A stretch of DNA of 64,000 nucleotides from Sorangium cellulosum So0157-2 (GCF_000418325.1 NC_021658.1:3920001-3984000); one strand, 5' to 3'. Shown: positions 53,631 to 62,455, counted from the first letter of the stretch. A program made the numbers and translations. The notes: generated from the letters alone by a model not told the origin.

Positions 53631-54839
53631 TTACGAGTAGAAGCTCGGCTCCGGGATCGCGCCGTTCAGCGCATAGGCGCCGAGCTCGCGCGACTTGTAA
53701 TCGACCGGGTCGTGCAGCGTGTGCGTGCGCAGGTTCCGCCAGAACCGATCCATCCCGGCGCTGGCGGCCGTCGCGTTCGCCCCCATCACCTCGAACATGC
53801 CGTTCGTGATCTCGAGCCCCGCGCGCGAGGTCGCCACCTTCGCCGCGGCGACGGCGATCGCGCACCCGCCGCGCTGCTCGGGGCTCAGCCGATCTCCCTG
53901 CTCCCACGCCGCCTGGAACGCCGCCCCGGCGCGATCGGCGAGCAGCCGCGCGCCCTCGAGGGCGAGCCACAGGTCGCCGTACCGGAGGAGGACATACGGG
54001 TCCTCGGTCGCGGGCGTGCCCTTGGCGGCGATCCACGGGCGCCGCGGCGTGCCCGCGTAGCGCCGCGCCTCCTCGAAGGCCCCTTCGGCGATGCCGAGAT
54101 ACACGTTCACCAGCACGAGCTGGGCGAGGCACGGGCGCAGCGAGGCGAACGGCGAGCCGAGCGGCCCCGGCGTGGTGAGCAGCTCGTCCGCCCGCACCTC
54201 GACGTCGTCGAGCTCGACGGTGCCGCTGTCGGTCTGCCGCTGTCCCATGTTGTCCCAGTCGTCGAGCACCCGGATCCCCGGCCGACAGGTGGGAATGGCG
54301 GCGACCACGAGCTTGGATGTCGCGTCGTCGAGCGCCGACACGATGAGCATGTCCGAGTCGCTCGCCCCGGAGCAGAAGCTCTTCGCGCCGCGCACGGCGA
54401 GGCCGTCGCCGCGGCGCACGAGGCGCGCGCGCGCGTCGAGCGGGTTCAGCGCGTTTCCCCAGAACCAGCGCTCCGCGACGGTCGCGGCCTGGAGCCGGCT
54501 CGCCTGGTCCGCGCTCCCGAAGAGCCGCAGCGTCGCGAGCATCAGGTGATGAAAGCCGAACACATGGGCGACGGCGCTGTCGGCGCGCGCGATGCGCCGG
54601 ACCGCCTCGAGCACGACGGGCCAGGGCGCCCCCCAGCCGCCCAGGGACGCAGGCACCGAGAGCGACAAGAGCCCGCTCCGCCGCAGCCGATCGCGCTCCT
54701 CCTTGGGCGTCCCGCCCCGCTTGTCCCGCGCCACGGCCGTCGCGGCGAAGGCGCGCGCGAGATCGTCGGCGACGTCGAGCGCGCTGCCCGGCGCCGGAGG
54801 CGACTGTCCATTGCTTGCGTGAGCCACTTCGCCTTGCAT
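53631..54839 (-). CDS. DszC/SfnB-like FMN-dependent monooxygenase (acyl-CoA dehydrogenase fold)
   Basis: A 402-residue acyl-CoA dehydrogenase-fold protein of the DszC/SfnB flavin monooxygenase group: N-terminal helical LRRSGLLSLSVPASLGGWGAPWPVVLEAVRRIARADSAVAHVFGFHH, middle GAKSFCSGASDSDMLIVSA, and C-terminal EVMGANATAASAGMDRFWRNLRTHTLHDPVDYK. These enzymes oxidise organosulfur compounds using FMNH2 from a reductase such as that at 57730. The ATG at 54839 (GAGG upstream) was preferred over upstream starts within the promoter region. It is transcribed divergently from ssuD. Confidence 0.82.
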   Translation of the reverse strand: MQGEVAHASNGQSPPAPGSALDVADDLARAFAATAVARDKRGGTPKEERDRLRRSGLLSLSVPASLGGWGAPWPVVLEAVRRIARADSAVAHVFGFHHLMLATLRLFGSADQASRLQAATVAERWFWGNALNPLDARARLVRRGDGLAVRGAKSFCSGASDSDMLIVSALDDATSKLVVAAIPTCRPGIRVLDDWDNMGQRQTDSGTVELDDVEVRADELLTTPGPLGSPFASLRPCLAQLVLVNVYLGIAEGAFEEARRYAGTPRRPWIAAKGTPATEDPYVLLRYGDLWLALEGARLLADRAGAAFQAAWEQGDRLSPEQRGGCAIAVAAAKVATSRAGLEITNGMFEVMGANATAASAGMDRFWRNLRTHTLHDPVDYKSRELGAYALNGAIPEPSFYS

Positions 54840-54883
54840 GCCTCGGCCTCGGTGGACATGCGATGTCGCGACGTCGCGCGCCA

Positions 54884-54900
54884 TTGGCACATCACTGGCT
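54884..54900 (+). promoter_or_regulatory. Candidate sigma-54 promoter toward ssuD
   Basis: TTGGCAC-N5-TGGCT with the diagnostic GG (54886-54887), ten bases, then GC (54898-54899). This fits the -24/-12 sigma-54 pattern with one mismatch in the -12 box. Expected start near 54911, with a leader of about 280 bases to ssuD. Confidence 0.55.
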
Positions 54901-54926
54901 AAAGTCGGAAATTGCCTTACAAATAG

Positions 54927-54941
54927 GCACGACCCGTGCCA
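54927..54941 (-). promoter_or_regulatory. Candidate sigma-54 promoter toward the DszC/SfnB-like gene
   Basis: On the minus strand, TGGCACG (54941-54935), with GG-N10-GC spacing (54940-54939 and 54928-54927). It has a perfect -24 box and a weaker -12 box (GTGCC). It faces the plus-strand promoter at 54884-54900, so their predicted start sites (about 54911 and 54915) nearly meet. Confidence 0.55.
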
Positions 54942-54992
54942 TCGATCTGCCCGCGCGGACTCGGTCGTTGCGCCATGAAGCCTGTCCGGCGT

Positions 54993-55058
54993 TGCTGCCA
55001 GAGCAGCAGTCGCTGCGCGCGCGCTGCTGCTCCAGCAGCAACTGCTGCTCCAGCGGCA
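54993..55058. promoter_or_regulatory. Three dyad repeats, candidate enhancer-binding sites
   Basis: Three 16-bp inverted repeats of TGCTGC-N4-GCAGCA form: TGCTGCcagaGCAGCA (54993-55008), TGCTGCtccaGCAGCA (55025-55040) and TGCTGCtccaGCGGCA (55043-55058), the last two 18 bases apart. They lie about 50-130 bases upstream of the minus-strand sigma-54 promoter, the usual place for enhancer-binding activators. The likely protein is the activator encoded (in broken form) at 56388-57622. Confidence 0.55.
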
Positions 55059-55192
55059 GCGCCGCGGCGCGGACAGGCGCCCTCGGACGGCGGCCGGCGC
55101 TCGCGCGGAAGCCCATCGCCTCGCGTCTGCGGCGCGAAACGTGCTTCCGGGCCGCAGGCCCGGTGATCCACGGGCGAGGAGCCCACGATTTC

Positions 55193-56332
55193 ATGAACAT
55201 CTTCTGGTTTCTCCCGACGCACGGCGATGGCCGCTATCTCGGCACCGCCGACGGGGCGCGCCCCGTCTCGCTCGCCTACCTTCGCCAGATCGCGCAGGCC
55301 GCCGACGACCTCGGCTATTACGGCGTGCTGCTCCCCACCGGGCGGTCTTGCGAGGACGCGTGGGCGATCGCGTCGGCGATGATCCCGCTCACGCAGCGGC
55401 TGCGGTTCCTCGTCGCGCTGCGGCCGGGCATCGTCTCACCCACGTGGGCTGCCCGCATGGCGTCCACGGTCGACCGGCTCTCCGACGGTCGCCTGATCCT
55501 CAACGTGGTGACCGGCGGCGATCCCGCGGAGGCCGAGGGCGACGGCGTCTTCCTCGGCCACGACGAGCGGTATGCCGTGACCGACGAGTTTCTCACCATC
55601 TGGCGCCGCGTCATGGCCGGCGAGACGGTCGACTTCGAGGGCAAGCACCTGCGCGTCAAGGGGGCGAAGCTCCTGGTTCCGCCGATCCAGGCGCCGCACC
55701 CGCCGCTCTACATCGGCGGATCGTCGCCCGCGGGGCACGCGCTGGCCGCGCGCCACCACGACGTCTACCTGACCTGGGGCGAGCCCCCGGCGGCCGTGGC
55801 CGAGAAGATCGCGGACGTGCGCCGGCGCGCGGCCGCGGAGGGGCGCGAGGTGCGCTTCGGGATCCGCCTGCACGTCATCGTGCGCGAGACGGCCGAGGCC
55901 GCGTGGGCCGCGGCGAACGACCTCATCCGGCACCTCGACGACCGCGCCATCGCCGCGGCGCAGCAGGCGTTTGCGCGCTTCGACTCCGAGGGCCAGCGGC
56001 GCATGGCGGCGCTGCACAACGGGCGGCGCGAGGCGCTCGAGATCAGCCCGAACCTCTGGGCCGGGGTCGGGCTCGTGCGCGGCGGCGCCGGCACAGCGCT
56101 CGTGGGCGACCCGGAGACGGTCGCGCTCCGCATGCGCGAGTACGCCGAGCTCGGGATCGACACGTTCATCCTGTCGGGCTATCCGCACCTCGAGGAGGCC
56201 TATCGCGTCGCCGAGCTGCTCTTCCCGCGGCTCTCCGTCGCGCGGAAGGGGCCTGACGTCCGCACCAACCTCACGGGGCCGTTCGGCGAGGTGATCGCCA
56301 ACGACATCCTCCCCCAGCGGTCGCAGAGCTGA
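55193..56332 (+). CDS. ssuD: Alkanesulfonate monooxygenase
   Basis: A 379-residue luciferase-type monooxygenase of the SsuD family: MNIFWFLPTHGDGRYLG, GYYGVLLPTGRSCEDAW, LRPGIVSPTWAARMAST, RLILNVVTGGDPAEAEGDG, YLTWGEPPAAVAEKI and FILSGYPHLEEAYRVAELLFPRL all match. It uses FMNH2 and O2 to release sulfite from sulfonates for use as a sulfur source. FMNH2 could come from the reductase at 57730. The ATG at 55193 is at the family start. No sulfonate ABC transporter (SsuABC) is in the window. Confidence 0.92.
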   Translation: MNIFWFLPTHGDGRYLGTADGARPVSLAYLRQIAQAADDLGYYGVLLPTGRSCEDAWAIASAMIPLTQRLRFLVALRPGIVSPTWAARMASTVDRLSDGRLILNVVTGGDPAEAEGDGVFLGHDERYAVTDEFLTIWRRVMAGETVDFEGKHLRVKGAKLLVPPIQAPHPPLYIGGSSPAGHALAARHHDVYLTWGEPPAAVAEKIADVRRRAAAEGREVRFGIRLHVIVRETAEAAWAAANDLIRHLDDRAIAAAQQAFARFDSEGQRRMAALHNGRREALEISPNLWAGVGLVRGGAGTALVGDPETVALRMREYAELGIDTFILSGYPHLEEAYRVAELLFPRLSVARKGPDVRTNLTGPFGEVIANDILPQRSQS

Positions 56333-56387
56333 GCGGGCCAGAGCGCCGCGTCGCGCGCGCCGCCGGGCGGCTCCGCGCGGGGCGCGG

Positions 56388-57622
56388 TCAGGGCTCGGGG
56401 GCCAGGAGCTCTCGCACCGCCGCGCGCGCCTCCCCGGCCCTCGACAGCGAGGCTGGGGACTCCGACGTGGGGGGCGCCGCGAGCTCGCCGGATTGCAGCA
56501 GGCGCGCGCGCACGAGGTCGCGGCTGACGCCGAGCCGGTTCGCCGTGTGCCCCAGGTTGCGCTCGCAGCGCCGGTACGCGGCGCGGATCACGATCTCCTC
56601 GACGCGCTCGTGCACGTTGGGAACGTCGCCCTCGAACAGGGCGGTGATGGCGCCCTCGAGCGTGGCCATCCACGCGTCGACGCCGCTCGACGCGCCGGGG
56701 AGCGCGGGCGGAGGCGCCTTGGGGGGGAGGCTCGCGAGCCGCAGATCGCTGCCTGTCACGCGGCCGGCGCGGCAGACGAGGAGCGCCTTTTGAATGACGT
56801 GCTCCAGCTCGCGGATGTTGCCTGGCCACGGGTGCGCGAGCAGCCGTTCCATCGCCGACGACGCGAGCACGCACGGCGCGGGGCCGAGGCGGCGCCCGTA
56901 CATCGCGAGGAAATGCCGGGCGAGCGGGAGGATGTCGCCCGGCCGCTCGCGCAGGGCCGGCACCGCGATCGCCGCGCCGGAGAGCCGGGAGAGCAGGTCC
57001 TCACGGAACCTGTCGACGGCGACCATGTCCTCGAGCGGGACGCTCGTGGCGGCGATGACGCGGACGTCGGCGGGCGCCGGCTGCCGCGCGCCGAGCCGGA
57101 CGACCTCGCGATCCTGCAGCAAGCGCAGCAGCCTGTCCTGCGCGCCGAGCGGGAGATACCCGATCTCGTCGAGGTAGAGCGTGCCGCCCTCGGCGGCCTC
57201 GACCAGGCTGCGCTTCGGGGCGGGGCCTCTCGCGCCGCTGCCCTGCTCGACGCGCTCGACGCGCTCGACGCCGAAAATCGCTCGACGACGCGCTCGACGC
57301 GCTCGACGCGCTCGACGCGCTCGACGCGCTCGACGCGCTCGACGCCGAAAATCGCGCTCTCCGCGAGCGCGGGCGACAGCGCCGCGCAGCTCACGGCGAT
57401 GAAGGGCCGGCTGCGGCGCGCGCCGAGCTCGTGCACGTAGCGCGCGAGGATCTCCTTTCCCGTCCCGGTCTCGCCGGCGAAGAGGACGGCCGCGTCGCCC
57501 GCGGCCGCCTGCTTCACGCGCTGGAGCAGCTGGTGCGACCGGCGATCCTCGAAGGCGAGCGCCGTGGCGCGCTCGGTCGGGGCCGTGGTCGATTCCGGGG
57601 TGGGGAGGGTGAGCAAGCGCAT
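56388..57622 (-). pseudogene. Sigma-54-dependent activator (SfnR-like), frameshifted by repeat insertion
   Basis: The two halves of one enhancer-binding protein lie in different frames. The first half (57622 to about 57350) has a very short N-terminus and Walker A GETGTGKE (about residue 50-57) up to AESAIFG. The second half, from GARGPAPKRSLVEAAEGGTLYLDEIG onward (about 57242 to 56388), has the rest of the AAA domain (VIAATSVPLEDM, HPWPGNIRELEHVIQ) and a Fis-type HTH (LGHTANRLGVSRDLVRARL). They are separated by a 74-bp duplicated stretch that shifts the frame. Removing it restores one frame but leaves VERVER repeats where the GAFTGA loop should be. The missing sensor domain and sulfur-gene context suggest SfnR. 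It could be an assembly error in GC-rich repeats. Confidence 0.75.
57245..57354. repeat. 9-bp tandem repeat and 74-bp duplication inside the activator gene
   Basis: CGCTCGACG units (coding Val-Glu-Arg on the minus strand) recur about ten times, and CCGAAAATCG occurs twice, at 57271-57280 and 57345-57354, 74 bases apart. Nine-base units keep frame, but the 74-base duplication does not (74 = 24 x 3 + 2). Confidence 0.85.
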
Positions 57623-57729
57623 GGTCTACCTCGAAGCACCGGGAGTTGTTGGCTGGTGTCTTGCGCTTCCGTGGGATCGAGCGATCGAACCGGAGGGCGC
57701 CGCGCGCCGCCCTCCTCCCCGGCCGGACC

Positions 57730-58296
57730 TCAGGCGGTCACGTCGCGCGCCGGGAGCGGGAGGCCCTCGCGGAGCACGCTGTCGATGAAGGGCCTCACGA
57801 CCTCTTCCAGCTTGCCTCCGAGCTCGTCATCGATCTCGAGCGCCCCGTCCTCGCCGAGCCGGAGCGCCTTGTCGAGGAGGAAGAGCCCGGCGAGCACGTG
57901 CCGAGCGCCGAGCGACTGGAGGACCGGGCGGAGCCCGTAATCGATGGCGAGCACGTGCGCGAGCGTCCCCCCCGTGGCGAGCGGCAGCACGGCCTTCCCC
58001 GCGAGCCCGAACTGCGGCAGCAGGTCGAGGAACGCCTTGAGCGCGCCCGTGTACGAGGCCTTGTAGATGGGCGTCGCGATGACGACCCCGGCCGCCTCCG
58101 CGACGATCCGCACCGCGTCCGCGACGGCGGGCGAATCGACGCGGCCGAAGAGGACGTCCTCGGCGGGGAGATCGCGGACGTTGACGGTGGTGACGCGAAA
58201 CCCCTCGCGCCCGAGCCGCGCCGCGATCCGGGCGGCCAGCGCGGCCGTCTTCGAACGGGCGGAAACACTTCCAGTGATGATGGCAATGCCTGACAT
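57730..58296 (-). CDS. ssuE: NADPH-dependent FMN reductase (SsuE/MsuE type)
   Basis: A 188-residue flavodoxin-like reductase: GSVSARSKTAALAARIA (phosphate-binding loop, about 8-24), VVIATPIYKASYTGALKAFLDLLPQFGLAGKAVLPLATGGTLAH (about 68-115) and DYGLRPVLQSLGARHVLAGLFL. These match SsuE/MsuE, which reduce FMN for SsuD- and SfnG-type monooxygenases. It lies downstream of the broken activator gene in the sulfur cluster. The start at 58296 has a weak ribosome site. Confidence 0.85.
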   Translation of the reverse strand: MSGIAIITGSVSARSKTAALAARIAARLGREGFRVTTVNVRDLPAEDVLFGRVDSPAVADAVRIVAEAAGVVIATPIYKASYTGALKAFLDLLPQFGLAGKAVLPLATGGTLAHVLAIDYGLRPVLQSLGARHVLAGLFLLDKALRLGEDGALEIDDELGGKLEEVVRPFIDSVLREGLPLPARDVTA

Positions 58297-58693
58297 GAGC
58301 GCGTCATAACAAAGCCCATGGCTCTTGTCTACTATAACGGATGATTTGTCCGTCTTGGCGGACTGTGCCCGACGGATAGCTGCTGCGGCCCTCCCGCGCG
58401 TGAGCCTGCGGAAACGGTGGCTGTCATGGCGTTCCCTGGCGCCTACATGCACCTGCACGGCGCCCCATCGGTCCTTGGCACCGCTGCTGCCCCGGCCTGC
58501 CATGCCGTTCCGGTCGTCGCTCATGCCACCTGATCCCTGGATGGGTGCGACCGCGGTCGTCCTTCATCCGATCGGCAGGGAGCACGGATTTTCCCGGCCC
58601 TGTTCCCCGGGAAACGAAATCCCACGCGAAGTTTCCTGGGTGAGCGATCGCCCCGCCGCGCGGCCGTGCGCGGGCGCGCGCGGGCCACAAACG
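58297..58693. other. Intergenic region upstream of the FMN reductase
   Basis: About 400 bases with the ssuE upstream region. On the minus strand TATAGT (58336-58331) could be a -10 element, but no matching -35 was seen. An inverted repeat GTCCG-N6-CGGAC lies just upstream (about 58348-58363). No gene recognised. Confidence 0.4.
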
Positions 58694-58743
58694 AAAAAAG
58701 GAAGAGGACGCCGGTCGGGGGGGAGAGCACCGGCGCCTCTTCC
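58694..58743 (-). terminator. Rho-independent terminator after the CxxCH secreted protein gene
   Basis: On the minus strand, a stem of about 15 bases (58743-58729 pairing with 58715-58700; GGAAGAGG...CCGGT) with a C-rich loop is followed by TTTTTT (58699-58694). It sits 36 bases after the stop codon at 58780, a textbook position. A second hairpin from two GCGAGCGCTCGC copies (58747-58758, 58763-58774) lies between. Confidence 0.85.
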
Positions 58744-58779
58744 TGAGCGAGCGCTCGCCTTCGCGAGCGCTCGCCCCCG

Positions 58780-60891
58780 CTAATTCTCGAACCGGACGTT
58801 ATCGAGGTAGTACGGCCCCGAGTCGCTGGTCACGTTGAAGTTGAACTGCAGCTTCACATCGGTGGGCCGCGGCGTTGCGCTCAGCGCGTTCTTTGTCGCC
58901 GTCGCCAGCGAGGCGAACTGGATCCTCTGGAACGACCCCCGCGTGATCGGCGTGAGCGGCACGTTCCCGGCCCACTGGTTGTTGATGCCGGCCGACGGGA
59001 TCGAGATCAGCACCTCGACGTTCCCGACCCAGCTCGGGTTCGGCTGCGCGGGGGACACGAAGAGGTCGACCGTGATCTTGTTGCCGATCGTGAGGCCCGC
59101 GGTGCTGAAATTCGGGCTGACGACCGCGTGGAACGAGCCCGGCGTCAGGACCTCGAGCGAGGAGATACCCTCCACGACCCGGCCCGTGTGCACCGAGAGC
59201 TGGGCCTGCGTCGACGTCCACACGCCGGGCTTCTCGAACCCGAGGATCGGGTGGTTGAGGAGGAAGTCCTCCATCACCTGCTGGCGGAACGGCAGGAACA
59301 CGTCGGTGAGCATCTTCGAGATGCGGAAGCGCTGCCGGGTCGTCGTCTCGTCGACCGCCTCGGTCTGCTCGGAGGTGTGGGTGAATCCCAGCGTCCGGAG
59401 AGGATTGCTGGGCAGCCCGACGTCGAGGGGGCTCTCGGGATCGTCGAAATCGGGCACGGGCTGGCCGTTCTCGTCCAGCTTGGTCTTGAAGAACTCGTTG
59501 TCGACGTTCACCGGCTCATGGCACCCGGCGCACGCGAGGGACTGCGCGCGGCCCACGAGCTGCTCCGGCGTCAAGCTGCTCCCCATCGCGGTGAGCTCCG
59601 CCTGGATGCCGTTCCTGAAGGCCGTCGGCGCGGTGGTGAGCTTGTTCAGGTAGTTGTTGTGGAGCGGGATCATCAGGCTCTCGCCGGCCTCGTACTCGCT
59701 GGGCACGGCCGCCCCGTAGGCGAAGCGGTTGATGTCGTCCGTCGCCGCGAGCCTCTCCACGACGCTCGGGAAGAACGTGCCCTGGAAGCCGGTGACGCGC
59801 GGATCGCCCGAAGCGTTCGTGAAGAGCTTCCCGGCCGGGTTGTCCGTGACGAACGAGGGGGCGATGAGCAACCAGCCGCCGGTGGGGCCGGCGTGCGCGA
59901 TCTCGAACTGCCGGAGCGACCAGGAGGTCAGCGGGAGGCCGTTCGGCCTCACGAACTCGTTGGTGCGGATCTGGCCTCCCTCGGGGCCGTAGTGATCGAT
60001 GTGGATGACGGGCTCGAACCCGCTCAGGCCATCGAAGTAGAAGTCGTGCAGCTCCGCCGCCCTGGTCGCCGGGCTCTTCGCGGGATCCGACTGGTTCAGC
60101 CAGAAGTCGACGACCGCCTGGCACCCGAGCCGGCCCTGGCTCGGGTTCGGGTTGGGGAGCCGGGCCTCGAAGATGATGAAGTTGCGGTTCAGGCCGTTGG
60201 TGATGCCCGACCTCTTCGCGAACACAACGCGGTACTCGCCGCAGTGGGCGCCGTCCGGCGGCGCGAGGTCGAAGCGGTTCGCCAGGGTCGTGGCCATGTA
60301 GGCGCTGTCGCTCTCGGGGTCGGCGAACGGATCGCTGTCGATGTCGTCCGCGGTCCGGGGGCAGAAGATGGGCCAGTCGTTGATGGAGCCGGTCTGGTTC
60401 TTCTCCTCGGGCGGGAAGGGGGGCAAGCCGGGCGGAGGGTCGTCGACGGGCTCGAGATCTCCCGCGTTCGGCGGCTCGTCATCGCAGTTCGGACCGATGT
60501 TGTTCGGATCGCTCGCGCCCGGCCTCTGGTTGTTCATGAGCTGCCGGAACACCGTGAGCGGCGTCGCGGTGACGGAGGCGCCCGCCTGGTCGATGAGCTG
60601 CTGCAGCACGTCCTCCAGCGTGAACGCGCTCACGACGTCGGTCTCGGTGACGATGAGCGACTTGCGCGGATCGATGTCGAACGGCAGCGCGAGCTCCAGG
60701 GCAGCCTCGGCGACGTCGCCCTCCAAGACCTCCGCCGGCGCGCCGTCCGCCGGCCCGGCGTCCGAGCACGCGACGGGCAAGAGCGCGAGCGAGACCAGCG
60801 CGGCGCGCCGCGCCCTCCGAAACGCCCCGGCGGGGGCACAACCAGCATGAGAGTGCACCGGACTGCTCGAGCTCGACGACTTAAGGAACAT
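58780..60891 (-). CDS. Secreted lipoprotein with one CxxCH heme-type motif and beta-sandwich C-terminus
   Basis: A 703-residue exported protein. A long basic signal ends in the lipobox LLPVAC (about Cys42). Residues about 150-520 have no domain I can name and include one CAGCH motif (in RAQSLACAGCHEPVN), the c-type heme attachment form. The final 140 residues (WTSTQAQLSVHTGRVVEGISSLEVLTPG...YYLDNVRFEN) look like a carbohydrate-binding beta sandwich. The ATG at 60891 has AGGAGG five bases upstream. It might be a surface electron-transfer or polysaccharide-related protein. Monocistronic, with a strong terminator. Confidence 0.7.
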   Translation of the reverse strand: MFLKSSSSSSPVHSHAGCAPAGAFRRARRAALVSLALLPVACSDAGPADGAPAEVLEGDVAEAALELALPFDIDPRKSLIVTETDVVSAFTLEDVLQQLIDQAGASVTATPLTVFRQLMNNQRPGASDPNNIGPNCDDEPPNAGDLEPVDDPPPGLPPFPPEEKNQTGSINDWPIFCPRTADDIDSDPFADPESDSAYMATTLANRFDLAPPDGAHCGEYRVVFAKRSGITNGLNRNFIIFEARLPNPNPSQGRLGCQAVVDFWLNQSDPAKSPATRAAELHDFYFDGLSGFEPVIHIDHYGPEGGQIRTNEFVRPNGLPLTSWSLRQFEIAHAGPTGGWLLIAPSFVTDNPAGKLFTNASGDPRVTGFQGTFFPSVVERLAATDDINRFAYGAAVPSEYEAGESLMIPLHNNYLNKLTTAPTAFRNGIQAELTAMGSSLTPEQLVGRAQSLACAGCHEPVNVDNEFFKTKLDENGQPVPDFDDPESPLDVGLPSNPLRTLGFTHTSEQTEAVDETTTRQRFRISKMLTDVFLPFRQQVMEDFLLNHPILGFEKPGVWTSTQAQLSVHTGRVVEGISSLEVLTPGSFHAVVSPNFSTAGLTIGNKITVDLFVSPAQPNPSWVGNVEVLISIPSAGINNQWAGNVPLTPITRGSFQRIQFASLATATKNALSATPRPTDVKLQFNFNVTSDSGPYYLDNVRFEN

Positions 60892-61154
60892 GAAACCTCC
60901 TGAGAACGACGACGACAAACGACGGAGCCCGCGCCCTGGCGCGCGCTCGCGGGTGATGGATGAACGTGCGGACAGAGCCCGACGATCGCGGGCGAGCGCG
61001 CGCGTCGGCCTGCGAAGACACGAGTCGAGCGCGCGCCCGAGCGGGACACGACGCGCATGGACAGCGTCGTGCCTACGGCTCTGCGATGAGGCGAAGAGAC
61101 GCCGTCATCTCCCGGAGCGGCTGCCCGTGAACGCGGGCTGAACAATAGTGGTAT
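60892..61154. other. Intergenic region, promoter side of the CxxCH protein gene
   Basis: About 260 bases upstream of the secreted protein. No gene or clear promoter seen; the AT-richer stretch at 61141-61157 is the most likely promoter position. Confidence 0.4.
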
Positions 61155-61417
61155 TTACGTCTCGAGCAAGCCATATCCGATGTCGTGTTCGTGACATGCC
61201 AGGCGCCGCGCGCGCGGCGCCTTTCGGCCGTCGATGAACACCCGGAGATCATCGTCGCTGGCGTCGACGAGGTGATCGCCGTTCATGTGCTCGAACGTCG
61301 TAGGGATCTCGTACGTGAGCGTAGTCGCGCGCGACCCTCGCTGCCCGGGCCGCGGTCGTCGATAGGGAAGAGCTCCCTGTCCAGGAAGATGCCTGTCCCG
61401 CGAACGCTCACGTTCAT
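61155..61417 (-). pseudogene. Possible small frameshifted gene
   Basis: On the minus strand an ATG at 61417 opens MNVSVRGTGIFLDRELFPIDDRG. After a shift near 61335, another frame continues as LTYEIPTTFEHMNGDHLV and ASDDDLRVFIDGRKA to a TAA at 61155. Together they read like one protein of about 87 residues broken by a single-base change, but no family is recognised. It could equally be chance. Confidence 0.3.
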
Positions 61418-61714
61418 GGGGCGGTGTACGGATCTCGCCGCCATGGCCGTCGTCGGCGGGGTTCAGCTCCCCGACCGATGACGGCGGCGTCGGTCGTGCA
61501 CGCGGCGGGCGGGAGCGCGGAGGCCGCCCGGAGGACGACGGCCTCCGCCGGTGGGCCCACCGGTGCGCCGGGCCCGGCGCACCGGCCCGACCTCGTCGAC
61601 GATCGCCACATGCCCCGTGAATGCTGCCGAGCTCGCTGGCCCTTCACGAAATCGTGAGGGGCGCGTCGCCCTTCAGCCCGTCACGGCGCCGCGGCCTCTC
61701 GGGCCGTCAGGCCG
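61418..61714. other. Intergenic region
   Basis: About 300 bases downstream of the candidate anti-sigma gene. It contains a GC-rich inverted stretch (GGTGGGCCCACCGG, about 61551-61564) that might end transcription; otherwise nothing recognised. Confidence 0.4.
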
Positions 61715-62455
61715 TCACGGCGTCGCGCTGACGATCCGGCGCACCGGCTCGGCGAAGGAGCTCGACGGGTAGCGCGCCACGAACGCCGCCGCGCGCGCCC
61801 GCGCCTCGTCGGCGCGCCCGAGGCGCATCAGCGCGCGGATCGCGATGAACTCCCGCTCCTCCGCGAGCCGTCCCCTGGGGAAATCGGCCTCGTGCCGGGC
61901 CAGCGCGGCGAGGGCGGCCGCCGGGTCCTGCGCGAGCGCTGCCCGCGACTGGTCGACGAGGTTCGACTCCCGGACCAGGTCGTCGTTGTCCACCGCGGCG
62001 ATCGCGTCGGGCGCCGGCGCGGCCGGCCGGGCGTTCCGCGGCGCCTCCCGGCGGGCGACGGGCGCGGGCGCCGGCTCCGCCGCGGGCGCGGGCGCCGGCT
62101 CGGGCGCGGGCGGCGGCGCGGCGGCGGGCAGGCCGCCCCGCGCGCTCGAGAACAGCTGCTCCAGCGGCAGGTCCGTGAGCGGCGCGACCGACCCGGCGGC
62201 GCTCCGGCCGTCGTCGAGGGCGGCGTAGAGCCCGGCCCCGCCGGCGCCGAGGCCCACCGCGAGGAAGATCCCCTTGATCCACATCGGCACCGTCGCCCCG
62301 GCGCCCGCGCTCGTCGCGAGCGGCGCCACCCGGGCCGCGGTGCGCGCCAGCTCGGCGGAGGTCATCGGGCGCGGGCGCGAGCCGGCGAGGAGGAGCTCGC
62401 GCGCTCCCAGCGGGGCGCCGCCACCTTCCTGCTTCCATCGCTTCGGATCGCTCAT
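61715..62455 (-). CDS. Membrane protein, candidate anti-sigma factor with TPR-like C-terminus
   Basis: A 246-residue protein: cytoplasmic N-terminus of about 55 residues, one membrane segment (IKGIFLAVGLGAGGAGLYAAL, about 60-80), a Pro/Ala linker and a C-terminal helical part (about 150-240, ESNLVDQSRAALAQDPAAALAALARHEADFPRGRLAEEREFIAIRAL) resembling tetratricopeptide repeats. It overlaps the sigma factor gene by four bases (ATGA). In myxobacteria such proteins commonly pair with the preceding ECF factor. Role inferred from context. Confidence 0.7.
   Translation of the reverse strand: MSDPKRWKQEGGGAPLGARELLLAGSRPRPMTSAELARTAARVAPLATSAGAGATVPMWIKGIFLAVGLGAGGAGLYAALDDGRSAAGSVAPLTDLPLEQLFSSARGGLPAAAPPPAPEPAPAPAAEPAPAPVARREAPRNARPAAPAPDAIAAVDNDDLVRESNLVDQSRAALAQDPAAALAALARHEADFPRGRLAEEREFIAIRALMRLGRADEARARAAAFVARYPSSSFAEPVRRIVSATP

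Noticed and set aside
57245..57354. CRISPR-like array
   Set aside because: Units are nine bases in tandem without spacers and lie inside a coding region.
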